Below, in pieces: positions 35,630 to 44,309 of a DNA stretch of 64,000 bases. Made by a program: the position numbers and the translations under genes. The notes under the pieces are model-generated. The model was not told where the DNA came from and made no database searches. It was given only the letters and a program-made list of their open reading frames with translations. The stretch's first letter is position 1. Each line of letters begins with the position of its first letter. Source of the stretch: Quatrionicoccus australiensis (lineage in GTDB: Bacteria; Pseudomonadota; Gammaproteobacteria; Burkholderiales; Rhodocyclaceae). The DNA lies in contig NZ_CP075188.1 in the NCBI RefSeq assembly GCF_020510525.1, forward strand, positions 744,001 to 808,000, in the 5' to 3' direction.

Positions 35630-37137
35630 AGTGATCCGGGGCGGCTCAAAAACAAGGAAAAATGCCCGGTCTGCGCATCTCGCTGCTCGTTGCTGCGCAG
35701 GACTTGATCTGGCGAGATTGCATAGGGCTGGCGGGTGAGTGTCAATTGGGTCGCCGGTATGCTGCGTAGTTGTTGGACGAACTGTTCAAGGCTGACCTGG
35801 GTTTGCTGCCGGGGCGAATGTTCATCGGCCCGAATCCAGCCACTGATGCTGGTTATTTCTTCTGCAGCAGGGTGGTTGCCAGCGGTCGACGTCTCGGGAA
35901 TGGCAATTTCCCATTTGATGTTTTCAAGTTCGATGCGTGGATGCTCGTCCATCACCTGGCCGAGAAGTTGAAACATTGCCTCGGGGCTGGCCTGCCGGCG
36001 TTGCAGTTCGCGATGACGATTGGTCAGGTGGCGCAGGCTTTCGTTGTCGATATCGAGTTGCGGAAAGGTGGCTGCAATTTCTGCGTAGCGCGCCTGCAGT
36101 TGCATTTCGCTGCTGGCGTATTCTGCGCTTTCCTGATGCAGGGTCTGAGTCCGCCAGCTTTCTTCGCCGGCATAGAGGGCGCTGCCAAGCAGGATGCAGA
36201 AGCTGGCTGCAGTCAATGCGCGCCGGGTTTGCCAAAGGCGGAAGTCCTGGCGCTGGGCTGCGGTCGCGAATTGTTGCCGGGGCGGTGCATGCGCAAGCAG
36301 GGGCAGGAAGAGATGTTCGCATCCGGCGTCTGTTGATGCGTGATTCAGTTTGAGTTGGCGAGCTGCGCTCGGGATGTCGGTGAGCGTGAGTTGCCGGTTT
36401 GCATCGTTTTGCTCGCTTGCCCGCAGGGCCTCGATGATTTTCGGGCTGGCAATGATGTGGACCGCCAGGCGGGCATCGTGCTCGATTTGCCGTTGTCCGA
36501 CCAGGTATTGCTGCAGTCTGGTCGCTTCGCCGGTGATCAGAAGGGCGGCGCTTTTGGCGTCTGCGTTGCCCAGCGCTGTCGTGCGCGAAAAAATGGTCTG
36601 GCCGTGTTTCAGATAGCTTTGCCGCAAGGTGTCTGCCTGTTGGGTTAGCAGCAGGCAATGCGGGTTGTGCCCGGTGAGCTGGCGCAGTAAACGGCCGTTC
36701 AGCTGCAGAGGCGAGTAAATGCCGGCAAGCGGGGCTTCAGTTGCGGCGATTCGTTGTAGCCAGGGGGCAAGGTGCTGCACCTTGTTCAGCCCGGTGAAGA
36801 GAAGGCTTTCTTCCTTGCGTCGTCCCTTGATGTGGCCGAGGGAAATCACCGTGTGCAGCTGTGCGCCGTTCAGGTATTGCTGAATCCTGCGCTGGATCAA
36901 GGCCTGCCTGTCTTTGCCGCGGAGGAAGGGAATGTTGTCGACGACCAGTTCCTCGTCAGCGAGGTCGCTCAGGAGTCGATAGGGGGCATCCTGGTGGCTG
37001 TGCAAGTAGGCAGAAAAATCGTTCAGGCCGGCTTCGTCAGCAGTGAAGCAGCCTTCCTGAAGCAAGTCGTCGTTTTGCCGGCGATAGGCTGTCAGTGTCT
37101 GATGACGGTCGAGATGGAGCAGGCGGCATCGGCTCAT
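35626..37137 (-). CDS. MshI/GspL-like protein (PilM-PilN type fusion)
   Basis: 503 residues. The cytoplasmic N-terminal ~310 residues occupy the place of the actin-like PilM/GspL domain. They are followed by one membrane helix (ALTAASFCILLGSALYA) and a periplasmic PilN-like part with a coiled coil and a ferredoxin-like end (VSLEQFVQQLRSIPATQLTL). PilM and PilN are separate proteins in canonical type IV pili; the single chain resembles T2SS GspL. Sequence similarity is low, so the assignment rests on topology and position. Confidence 0.6.
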   Translation of the reverse strand: MSRCRLLHLDRHQTLTAYRRQNDDLLQEGCFTADEAGLNDFSAYLHSHQDAPYRLLSDLADEELVVDNIPFLRGKDRQALIQRRIQQYLNGAQLHTVISLGHIKGRRKEESLLFTGLNKVQHLAPWLQRIAATEAPLAGIYSPLQLNGRLLRQLTGHNPHCLLLTQQADTLRQSYLKHGQTIFSRTTALGNADAKSAALLITGEATRLQQYLVGQRQIEHDARLAVHIIASPKIIEALRASEQNDANRQLTLTDIPSAARQLKLNHASTDAGCEHLFLPLLAHAPPRQQFATAAQRQDFRLWQTRRALTAASFCILLGSALYAGEESWRTQTLHQESAEYASSEMQLQARYAEIAATFPQLDIDNESLRHLTNRHRELQRRQASPEAMFQLLGQVMDEHPRIELENIKWEIAIPETSTAGNHPAAEEITSISGWIRADEHSPRQQTQVSLEQFVQQLRSIPATQLTLTRQPYAISPDQVLRSNEQRDAQTGHFSLFLSRPGSL

Positions 37138-38333
37138 AGCTTGATCCGGCTGATCACGTCATAGATGGGGGCGATGACTGCCAGCATGATCCAGCCGAGC
37201 AGGAGCCCCATGACGACGGTCAGTGTCGGTTCGATCATGGCTTGTGCCTTGCCGACCGATTCACGGACGTCGCGGTTGTAGAAATAGCTGACATTGCGCA
37301 AGGCGGTATCGAGCCGGCCGGTGTTTTCGCCAACCCGCAGCATGCGGATGACCAGAGGCGGAAAGAGCCCTGTGTCGAAAAATGCGCTGGCGACATTGCG
37401 ACCTTCATGGATGGCCTGTTCTGCCTGCGCTACCGCCTGGCTCATGGCGCGGTTGCCGAGGGTGTCGCGGGTGGTCCGGATGGCTTCCTGGATGGGAATG
37501 CCTGCCGCGTATAGCAGGGCAAAGGTGTTGGCAAAGCGGGAAAGTATGATTTTTTTGAGGATGTTGCCGATAAGCGGCAGGCGCAGTTTGGCAGCGTCGA
37601 GGTAAAGCCTGGTGTTAGGGGTGTGGCGGCGAAGTATTTGCCAGGCGAGAACAGGGAGCAGCGGCGCGAGCAGGAAAGCCGGCCAGTAGTTAACCAGAAG
37701 CTCGGAAATGAAAAACAGCAGGCGGGTTTGTGGCGGCAAGGTCTGGCCCATGTTCTTCACGAACGGCTTCAGTTGCGGGACCAGGTAAATCATCAGGAAC
37801 AAGGTGGTGGCGGTGATGATCGTGGCGACCAGGCCCGGATAGATCAGCAGCTTTTTCGCGTGGGCGGCGAGTTCGTCTTCCCAGCGCAGTGATTCGCCAA
37901 TACTGGCCAGGGTTTCCGGTAGCTGGCCGCAACTTTCGCCGGCTTGGACAAGGTTGGTGAATACCTGATTGAACGTGCCGCCTTGTGCAGCCATTGCTTG
38001 CGACAGGGTCTGGCCGCCTTCGATCCGTTCGATCAGGCTGCTGACAATCTCGCGCCAGTGAGCCTGTTCGAGCGAATCGCGCAGATCTCTCAGGCCATCG
38101 AGCAGAGGGACGCCGGCGCGGGTCAGTTGTTCGAGATGGAAACAAAAGTTGATCAACTCGGGGCGAGCAATGCCGCGCCGGATTAAAGCCGGGCGAGCTC
38201 GGGCTGGGGAACAGTCGATGAGTTCCAGTGCCATGCGTTTGAGTCGCATCTCCAGATCAAGGGCGTTGGCAGCCTCCTGTCGGCCGACTGAACGACGTCC
38301 CGCTTCATCGATGGCCCGGTATTTGAAGAGCAT
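37134..38333 (-). CDS. Pilus/T2SS platform protein (GspF/MshG family)
   Basis: 399 residues with the two T2SF repeats: FCFHLEQLTRAGVPLLDGLR and LSRFANTFALLYAAGIPIQE, each followed by hydrophobic helices, and a final helix (MGLLLGWIMLAVIAPIYDVI). This inner-membrane platform couples the ATPase to subunit insertion. It overlaps the MshI-like gene by 4 bases. Confidence 0.93.
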   Translation of the reverse strand: MLFKYRAIDEAGRRSVGRQEAANALDLEMRLKRMALELIDCSPARARPALIRRGIARPELINFCFHLEQLTRAGVPLLDGLRDLRDSLEQAHWREIVSSLIERIEGGQTLSQAMAAQGGTFNQVFTNLVQAGESCGQLPETLASIGESLRWEDELAAHAKKLLIYPGLVATIITATTLFLMIYLVPQLKPFVKNMGQTLPPQTRLLFFISELLVNYWPAFLLAPLLPVLAWQILRRHTPNTRLYLDAAKLRLPLIGNILKKIILSRFANTFALLYAAGIPIQEAIRTTRDTLGNRAMSQAVAQAEQAIHEGRNVASAFFDTGLFPPLVIRMLRVGENTGRLDTALRNVSYFYNRDVRESVGKAQAMIEPTLTVVMGLLLGWIMLAVIAPIYDVISRIKL

Positions 38334-38335
38334 CG

Positions 38336-40087
38336 CTACATCCGGCTGCTCAGATCGATGACGCGGCCGAGTTCGGCCAGCGATGTGCTGCCATCAAGGA
38401 CGCGGCGGCAGCCATCGTCGATCAAGGGAGTGAATCCGCTTTGCAATGCCTGGTTGCTGATCTCGTGGACGCTTGCCTGGCGGGCGATGAGTTCGTCAAT
38501 CGCGGTATCGACGCGCAGGATTTCCATGATGGCAAGGCGACCGCGGTAGCCCTGGAAGTCGCAGTGCTTGCAGCCGGCTGCGCGGAAAATTGTGGTTTTT
38601 TCGGTGTCGACCGGTAGGGCGAGTAGTCGCATTTCATCCGGTGTTGCCGAGTAAGGAAGCTTGCAGTGGGCACAGAGGCGGCGGACCAGGCGCTGGGCCA
38701 CGATGCCGATCATGTTGCCGGCGATGATGCCGGGTTGGACGCCGATGTCGAGTAGCCGGGGGATGCTGCCAATCGCCGAGCCGGTATGCAGGGTGGAGTA
38801 GACTTGATGGCCGGTCATGGCTGCTCGCATGGCCATTTCGGCTGTATCGGCATCGCGGATTTCGCCGACCAGAATGATATCGGGATCCTGCCGCATCATT
38901 GACCGGATGCCGTTGGCGAAATCAAGGCGGGCTGCTTCAGAGATCGATGTCTGGCGGACCAGCGGCAAGGGATATTCGACAGGGTCTTCCAGCGTCATGA
39001 TATTGACCCCCTCGGCATTGAGATGGTTGAGCACCGAGTAGAGCGTCGTTGTCTTGCCGCTGCCGGTTGGTCCGGTTACCAGGATGATGCCTTCCGGGCG
39101 CGCGATCATGGTTTGCAACAGCGTCAGCTGTTTTTCGTTCAGGCCGAGCTGGTCGAGCGGGACGATGCCTTTTTGGCGATCAAGGATGCGCAGCACAATG
39201 TTTTCGCCATGCAGGGTCAATTGGCTGGCAACCCGGAAGTCAACTGGTCGTCCGGAAATGCTCAGACTGATCCGGCCATCCTGTGAGGCGCGGTTCTCGG
39301 CAATATTCATTCCGGCGAGCACCTTGATGCGTACGATCATGGGTGGCCAGCAGGCGTTGTGCAGGACACGAATCTGGCGCAGCATGCCGTCGATTCGATA
39401 ACGGATACGCAGGAAGCTGTTTTCCGGTTCGAAATGGATGTCGGATGCGCCTCGTTTGACGGCATCACTGAGGATCGCGTCGACCAGACGGACGACCGGC
39501 TGGCGGTATTCGTCGCTGGCGGTCGACAGGCTGGACCAGTCGATTTCGCCTGTTTCGAGCTCGTGCAGAATGCCGTCTATCGATAACTGGTGTCCGTAAT
39601 GCCGGTCAATGGCGAGGTCGATTTCCGACTCTCCGGCGAGCCAGGTTTCGATCTCGACTGTTTCTGCGAGTCCGCTCTTCACCTGATCAAGGGCAACGAT
39701 ATCGTGGAGATCGGGAATGGCCAGCGTCAGGCGCTGCAACTGTTCGTCGTAAGCCAGCGCGAGGACGTGATGACGTTTTGCCACGGCATGGGGAACCAGC
39801 CGGATGGCCAGTGGATCGATAATGGCCTTGCCTGGGTCGATGCTGCGTTGGCCCAGTGTCTCCGACAAGGCTTCGCGGAGGACGGCTTCCGAGATGAAAC
39901 CAAGTGCGACCAGCTGTTTTCCGAGCGGCAAATCCCGCTGCATTTGCTCCAGCAGCGCGATGCGTAGCTGGTCTTCGGAGAGTAGTCCCTTCCCGATCAG
40001 CTTTTGACCAAGCGGCAGGTGAGCGCCACCTGATTTGCGAGAGCCTCCCTCAAGGGTTGGGGATGATGGTGAAAGGTCGGGCTTCAT
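38336..40087 (-). CDS. Pilus assembly ATPase (GspE/PilB/MshE family)
   Basis: 583 residues from the chosen Met. An N-terminal MshEN/GspE-N domain (LPLGQKLIGKGLLSEDQLRI) precedes the ATPase core: GPTGSGKTTTLYSVL (Walker A), the Asp box (TLEDPVEYPLPLVRQTSI), DPDIILVGEIRD (Walker B) and the His box (STLHTGSAIGSIPRLLD). A CxxC...CxxC zinc module is present (CAHCKL, CKHC). It powers pilus assembly. The frame is open 24 codons further upstream, but MKPDLSP limits the overlap with the secretin gene to 38 bases. Confidence 0.94.
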   Translation of the reverse strand: MKPDLSPSSPTLEGGSRKSGGAHLPLGQKLIGKGLLSEDQLRIALLEQMQRDLPLGKQLVALGFISEAVLREALSETLGQRSIDPGKAIIDPLAIRLVPHAVAKRHHVLALAYDEQLQRLTLAIPDLHDIVALDQVKSGLAETVEIETWLAGESEIDLAIDRHYGHQLSIDGILHELETGEIDWSSLSTASDEYRQPVVRLVDAILSDAVKRGASDIHFEPENSFLRIRYRIDGMLRQIRVLHNACWPPMIVRIKVLAGMNIAENRASQDGRISLSISGRPVDFRVASQLTLHGENIVLRILDRQKGIVPLDQLGLNEKQLTLLQTMIARPEGIILVTGPTGSGKTTTLYSVLNHLNAEGVNIMTLEDPVEYPLPLVRQTSISEAARLDFANGIRSMMRQDPDIILVGEIRDADTAEMAMRAAMTGHQVYSTLHTGSAIGSIPRLLDIGVQPGIIAGNMIGIVAQRLVRRLCAHCKLPYSATPDEMRLLALPVDTEKTTIFRAAGCKHCDFQGYRGRLAIMEILRVDTAIDELIARQASVHEISNQALQSGFTPLIDDGCRRVLDGSTSLAELGRVIDLSSRM

Positions 40088-41849
40088 CGGGTTGCTTGAA
40101 AAAGTTTTTCTCGGGAAGCATTTCGCGCAGGCTCCGATAGTCGCCATGAATGTCAGCATCCTTGACGATGATCGGGCGCAGGAAGATGACCAACTCCGAT
40201 TTCTGGCTCTGATTGTTGCGGTTGTTCAGCAATTCCCCGGCGAGCGGTATTTGCCCAAACAATGGAACGCGCTGCGTCTGATAGTCGACCTTGTCCTCCA
40301 TCAGGCCGCCCAGAATCGCGATGTCGCCATTCGCAACGCGCATCACTGATTCGACTTCCCGGGTGCGAATCATGGGAACGAGGTTTTCGATGCCGTTTTT
40401 GCGTAGATCCGGGTTCGGGTCGGCTATTTCGCGGCCAACGCTGGTGATCGTTGGTCGAATGTTCAGGGTAACCATGTCGTTGGCGCTGATTTGCGGTGTC
40501 ACGCCCATGACCAGTCCGACCGATACGGTTTGCGGTGTCGTCGTGTACGTGATTGATGTGCCAACGTTGGCGGTGCTGGTGGTGTCCGCCTTGACCGTAA
40601 AGTAGACATAGTTCTCAACAACCTTGAGCAGTGCGGTCTGATTGTTGAGTACCGAAAGGCGGGGGCTGGAGAGTACTTTGGTCGTTCCGAAGGTTTCGAG
40701 CAGGCTGATCAGCGCGTTGGGATTCTGATCCCGGGTGTAGCGCATGTTGACGGTGCTTTTCAGGGGATTGCCCAGATATTCGATGAGGCCTTTGCCGCCC
40801 AGTTGTGTCCAGTCGATGCCCTGCTCGTAGCCATTCTTCAGCGTAACTTCGGCGATGGTGGTCTCGATCAACACCTGGCGCTGTGCCGTGTTGGCCACCT
40901 GTTGAATGAATTCCTGGATACGCTCATGCTGGCGTTGCGTTGCTCGCACGGCAATGACCCCGCTTTCCGCATTCATGATTACGGATGCTGCTTCGCGAAA
41001 GGTACTGCGGCGCAGTGTGGTGTTGCCGCTGGCTTGAGCGCTGGTGTTGGCGGTTGGTGCGGATTGAAGCAGTTGGCCGTGTTGGGTGCCGCGTTTGCCG
41101 ATGCCATTTGTGAGAGCAACCAGGCCGGTTGCGGACTGGTTGCTGCTCTGTTCGATCTGCGTTTCGCTGGAGCCCTCCGGGAATACCTTGTCGGTTTCGC
41201 GCAGGATGTCCTTGATGTTTTGTTCCAGCGATTCCCAGAACTGGTTTTTCGACGTGTTTTCTATCCGGGTGTTCGAAACGTTGCCGGCCGAGTTGCCTGA
41301 GCTGGATGGCGTTGCGGTGCTTCCGGGCAAGCCGCTTGTGATCTGGCTATTTGCGGCGATGGTGCCGCTCATGTTGCGGGAAATATTTACGTAGTCGACG
41401 CTGTAGCGGCGCAGGAAAGGTGTGTCTGGCATGATCACCAGATTTTTGCCTTCCATCTCGAAGCGCATATCCACCTGCTTCGTGATCCGGGTCAGTAATT
41501 GCGGCAGTGTCTGGTCGATGGCATTCAGTGTGACGAGGCCAGTGATGCCGGGGTGGATGTCAATGTTGATCTTTGCATCTCTGGCCAGCGCAAACAGCAG
41601 GTCGTGCACGGCGACGTTGTTGACGATCACGCTGTAAGTTTCTGCTGAGGGAAAATCTTCCCGACTTTCTGCAGAAGGTGCTGGTGCTGCTGGCTGGTAG
41701 GGTTGAGCTTGCACTCGAGTTGGTGCCGCAAGCTCGGCGCTCAAGTGTCCTTTGTGTGGCGTGTGTGGCGCGGGGCTCGAACAGGCGATCAGCATCAGGC
41801 AATGAGGCGCCAAAGTGGTTACGCCGACTCTCATCGGGCTTGATCTCAT
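40050..41849 (-). CDS. MSHA-type secretin (MshL-like)
   Basis: 599 residues with a lipoprotein signal (LMLIACSS), an STN-like domain (LLFALARDAKINIDIHPGIT), N-domains with a Ser/Asn-rich low-complexity stretch (about 180-270), and a secretin core (TTKVLSSPRLSVLNNQTALL, then SVGLVMGVTPQISANDMVTL and ELVIFLRPIIV). It forms the outer-membrane channel for the pilus. It is the first gene of the operon; the upstream sequence is AT-rich. No good ribosome site is seen at the first Met, so a slightly later start is possible. Confidence 0.92.
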   Translation of the reverse strand: MRSSPMRVGVTTLAPHCLMLIACSSPAPHTPHKGHLSAELAAPTRVQAQPYQPAAPAPSAESREDFPSAETYSVIVNNVAVHDLLFALARDAKINIDIHPGITGLVTLNAIDQTLPQLLTRITKQVDMRFEMEGKNLVIMPDTPFLRRYSVDYVNISRNMSGTIAANSQITSGLPGSTATPSSSGNSAGNVSNTRIENTSKNQFWESLEQNIKDILRETDKVFPEGSSETQIEQSSNQSATGLVALTNGIGKRGTQHGQLLQSAPTANTSAQASGNTTLRRSTFREAASVIMNAESGVIAVRATQRQHERIQEFIQQVANTAQRQVLIETTIAEVTLKNGYEQGIDWTQLGGKGLIEYLGNPLKSTVNMRYTRDQNPNALISLLETFGTTKVLSSPRLSVLNNQTALLKVVENYVYFTVKADTTSTANVGTSITYTTTPQTVSVGLVMGVTPQISANDMVTLNIRPTITSVGREIADPNPDLRKNGIENLVPMIRTREVESVMRVANGDIAILGGLMEDKVDYQTQRVPLFGQIPLAGELLNNRNNQSQKSELVIFLRPIIVKDADIHGDYRSLREMLPEKNFFKQPDEARPFTIIPNP

Positions 41850-42055
41850 CGGAAAGAGGTTTTGTGACGGAGTTACTTCCTTGTTGAAATTTATATCTTT
41901 GTCATAAGTTTATGTATTTGGAATTTGTAAAATTTTGTGGCGCTCTCGCTGCTCGTGCTGTCCGAATGAATCCGGCGAAATCCTTCCCTTTATGCTTTCC
42001 CGGAGTCCCCATTGATACCGGCTCCAATTGGCGGCGTTGGCTACCCAAATTTTCA
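41850..42055. other. Intergenic region between the pilus operon and the IS element
   Basis: 206 bases. Bases 41885-41945 are AT-rich and, on the minus strand, should hold the promoter of the pilus operon; no single -35/-10 pair stands out. The rest, up to the insertion site, has no credible gene. Confidence 0.5.
42048..42055. repeat. Target-site duplication, left copy
   Basis: AATTTTCA, identical to 43390-43397; 8 bp is the usual duplication length for ISL3-family elements. Confidence 0.92.
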
Positions 42056-42174
42056 GGTTCATCGCGCTTTACCGGGGAAGCGGGGCTTGACGGATTGAAG
42101 CGGAGATAGGAGGCAGGGGTTCGGCGTTGGTAGATTGATCGTCGCCAAACAAGTCAATCTTCCAAACCCCTGCC

Positions 42175-43386
42175 ATGTCGAATGCTATGTTGGCCCTTCA
42201 ATTCTGGGAAGGGCATGTTGTTGATTCGTGTTGCGAAGAGGCCGACGGCTCTCTGCTGATCAGTCTCTCCGAAGCACCAGAAATACTCGCCTGTTGCGGA
42301 TCCTGCCAAGCCCCTTGCGTTCTGGTTCACGAACGGAATCGGCGACGCATCAGAGAGCGCGACTGGTTTGATCGTCGAGTCTGGTTGGATGTGCCGATTC
42401 GCCGGATGGACTGCCATCACTGTGGTGCTCGGGTGGTGGAGCAGATTGCCTGGCTGGACAAGCGCAGCCGAATCACCCACCGGGTCCGGGCCTGGGTGGA
42501 AGCCCTGGCGCAACTCCTGCCGATTGCTCATGTCGCCCAACTGACAGGGCTTCACTGGCACACGATCAAGGCCATTGACCATCAGCGCCTGGAGCGCCTG
42601 CACGGTGAATTCAACGCCAAGGGGAGCCGGCGCTTGGTCATGGACGAGTTTGCGTTGCACAAAGGGCATCGCTACGCCACCGTCGTCATGGACGCCCAGT
42701 GCATGCGGGTACTCTGGGTCGGAGAAGGCAATAGTCGGGAGGCCATTCGGCCTTTCTTTGAATTGCTCGGGGAGGAAGCTTGCCGACAGATCGAAGCCGT
42801 CGCGATGGACATGAATACCGCATTCGATTTGGAAGTGCGCAAACACTGCCCCAATGCCGAAGTCGTCTATGACCTCTTTCATGTGGTGGCGCGCTTTGGC
42901 CGTGATGTGGTCGATCGCGTTCGCGTCGATCAGGCCAACGCCCTGCGCGAGCAACCCGCGGCTCGAAAAGTGATCAAGCGCAGCCGTTGGCTCCTGCTGC
43001 GCAACCGGGATAACCTGCAAGAGGAGCAGGCCGTCAAACTCGAGGAGTTACTTGCCGCCAACGCACCGTTGGCAACTGTTTATCTCCTGAAAACCGAACT
43101 CAAGGAAATCTGGTTTGCCCCGTCCGTCCGAGAGGGGGCACAACGGTGGCGGCGCTGGTATCGCCTTGCCATCGAAAGCCAACTTGCTCCCGCCATCCAG
43201 TTCGCTAGGCGATTACGGAAGTATCTCCGTGGGATTCTCGCTTCCGCCATCTACCCAATGAATTCCTCCATCCTCGAGGGCGTCAATAATCGGATCAAGG
43301 TCATCAAGCGCATGGCCTACGGATTTCGTGACTCAGCCTACTTCTTCCTGAAGATCAAGGCCGCATTCCCCGGTAAAGCGCGATGA
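42175..43386 (+). CDS. ISL3 family transposase
   Basis: 403 residues. The N-terminal part has a zinc-finger-like Cys set (CCGSCQAPC and DCHHCGARV) and a helix-turn-helix region (VAQLTGLHWHTIKAIDHQRL). The catalytic DDE domain begins at LVMDEFALHKGHRYATVVMD and continues with AVAMDMNTAFDLEVRKHCPN and the late Glu in SSILEGVNNRIKVIKRMAYG. Its stop codon lies inside the right inverted repeat. The frame is intact, so the element may be active. Confidence 0.96.
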   Translation: MSNAMLALQFWEGHVVDSCCEEADGSLLISLSEAPEILACCGSCQAPCVLVHERNRRRIRERDWFDRRVWLDVPIRRMDCHHCGARVVEQIAWLDKRSRITHRVRAWVEALAQLLPIAHVAQLTGLHWHTIKAIDHQRLERLHGEFNAKGSRRLVMDEFALHKGHRYATVVMDAQCMRVLWVGEGNSREAIRPFFELLGEEACRQIEAVAMDMNTAFDLEVRKHCPNAEVVYDLFHVVARFGRDVVDRVRVDQANALREQPAARKVIKRSRWLLLRNRDNLQEEQAVKLEELLAANAPLATVYLLKTELKEIWFAPSVREGAQRWRRWYRLAIESQLAPAIQFARRLRKYLRGILASAIYPMNSSILEGVNNRIKVIKRMAYGFRDSAYFFLKIKAAFPGKAR

Positions 43387-43389
43387 ACC
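43366..43389. repeat. Right terminal inverted repeat of the IS element
   Basis: The exact reverse complement of 42056-42079 over 24 bases. Confidence 0.93.
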
Positions 43390-43397
43390 AATTTTCA
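43390..43397. repeat. Target-site duplication, right copy
   Basis: AATTTTCA, identical to the left copy at 42048-42055. Confidence 0.92.
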
Positions 43398-43464
43398 GGG
43401 GAAATTCCACGTCTGTTTCGCGATATTAGCCATGTCTGATGGCGGTGTTAGCGGGCGAGTCTGC

Positions 43465-43470
43465 TAAAAT
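43465..43470 (+). promoter_or_regulatory. -10 box of the mla operon
   Basis: TGCTAAAAT gives a TAAAAT box with an upstream TG, about 27 bases before the mlaF start and 68 bases after the IS target duplication. The -35 is weak. Confidence 0.5.
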
Positions 43471-43496
43471 CGCACGACTTTTTCGAGGGTGGTGCT

Positions 43497-44309
43497 TTGT
43501 CGGACGACATTCTGGTCGATATCGAAGACCTTCAGTTCAACTATGACGGGCGGCCGGTGCTGCAGGGGATCAACATGAAGATCCCGCGCGGCAAGGTGGT
43601 TGCCATCATGGGGGGCTCGGGTTGTGGCAAGACGACCTTGCTGCGCTGTATCGGTGGTCAATTGCGACCGACCGGGGGGCGTGTTCGTCTGGAAAAGCAT
43701 CAGGTTTGCGAGATGTCGGAGGCTGAGCTTTATCGCCTGCGGCGCAAAATGGGCATGCTTTTCCAGTTTGGCGCGCTGTTTACCGATATTTCCGTGTTCG
43801 ATAACGTGGCATTTCCTTTGCGCGAGCACACGGACCTCTCCGAACAAATGATCAGCGATCTCGTCTTGATGAAACTCGAGGCGGTTGGTCTGCGTGGTGC
43901 CCATAAATTGATGCCTGGAGAGTTGTCCGGGGGGATGGCGCGGCGTGTTGCGCTGGCGCGCGCGGTGGCGCTTGATCCGATGCTGGTGATGTATGACGAG
44001 CCCTTTACCGGCCTTGATCCGATCGCGCTGGGCGTGATCGGCCAGTTGATCCGCAAGTTGAACGATGCGCTGGGGGCGACCTCCATCATGGTGACCCATG
44101 ATGTGCAGGAGTCCTTGCAGATTGTTGATTACATCTACTTCATTTCGAATGGTCAGATTGTTGCCGAGGGGACGCCGGATGAAATCCGCGCCTCGCGCGA
44201 TCCTTTTGTGCACCAGTTTGTGCATGCCGAGGTTGATGGTCCGGTTCGTTTCGATTACCCGGCGCCTTCGGTGAAGCAACAATTTCTGGCCGGAGGTGCG
44301 CATGTCTAG
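43497..44309 (+). CDS. mlaF: Phospholipid transport ATPase MlaF
   Basis: 270 residues, TTG start after GAGGGTGG. ABC ATPase motifs: GGSGCGKTTLLRCIGG (Walker A), LSGGMARRVALARAVALDP (signature), MLVMYDEPFTGLDPI (Walker B) and SIMVTHD (H-loop). It drives retrograde transport of phospholipid from the outer to the inner membrane with MlaE, D and B. It overlaps mlaE by 8 bases. Confidence 0.95.
   Translation: MSDDILVDIEDLQFNYDGRPVLQGINMKIPRGKVVAIMGGSGCGKTTLLRCIGGQLRPTGGRVRLEKHQVCEMSEAELYRLRRKMGMLFQFGALFTDISVFDNVAFPLREHTDLSEQMISDLVLMKLEAVGLRGAHKLMPGELSGGMARRVALARAVALDPMLVMYDEPFTGLDPIALGVIGQLIRKLNDALGATSIMVTHDVQESLQIVDYIYFISNGQIVAEGTPDEIRASRDPFVHQFVHAEVDGPVRFDYPAPSVKQQFLAGGAHV

Larger units (their letters stand above)
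42056..43389 (+). mobile_element. Complete ISL3-family insertion sequence
   Basis: 1334 bp bounded by 24-bp perfect terminal inverted repeats (42056-42079 and 43366-43389; the left end starts GGTTCATCGCGCTTTACCGG) and flanked by perfect 8-bp direct repeats AATTTTCA. It has one intact transposase gene. The undamaged ends, target duplication and frame point to a recent insertion. It sits in the gap between the pilus operon and the mla operon and interrupts no gene. Confidence 0.95.

Noticed and set aside
41912..42109. 65-codon open frame before the IS element
   Set aside because: It crosses the IS boundary and target duplication, so it cannot be an ancestral gene.
42043..43400. Longer apparent inverted repeat (CAAATTTTCAGG against CCTGAAAATTGG)
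   Set aside because: The extra similarity comes from the duplicated AATTTTCA and neighbouring bases; the true IS ends are the 24-bp repeats.
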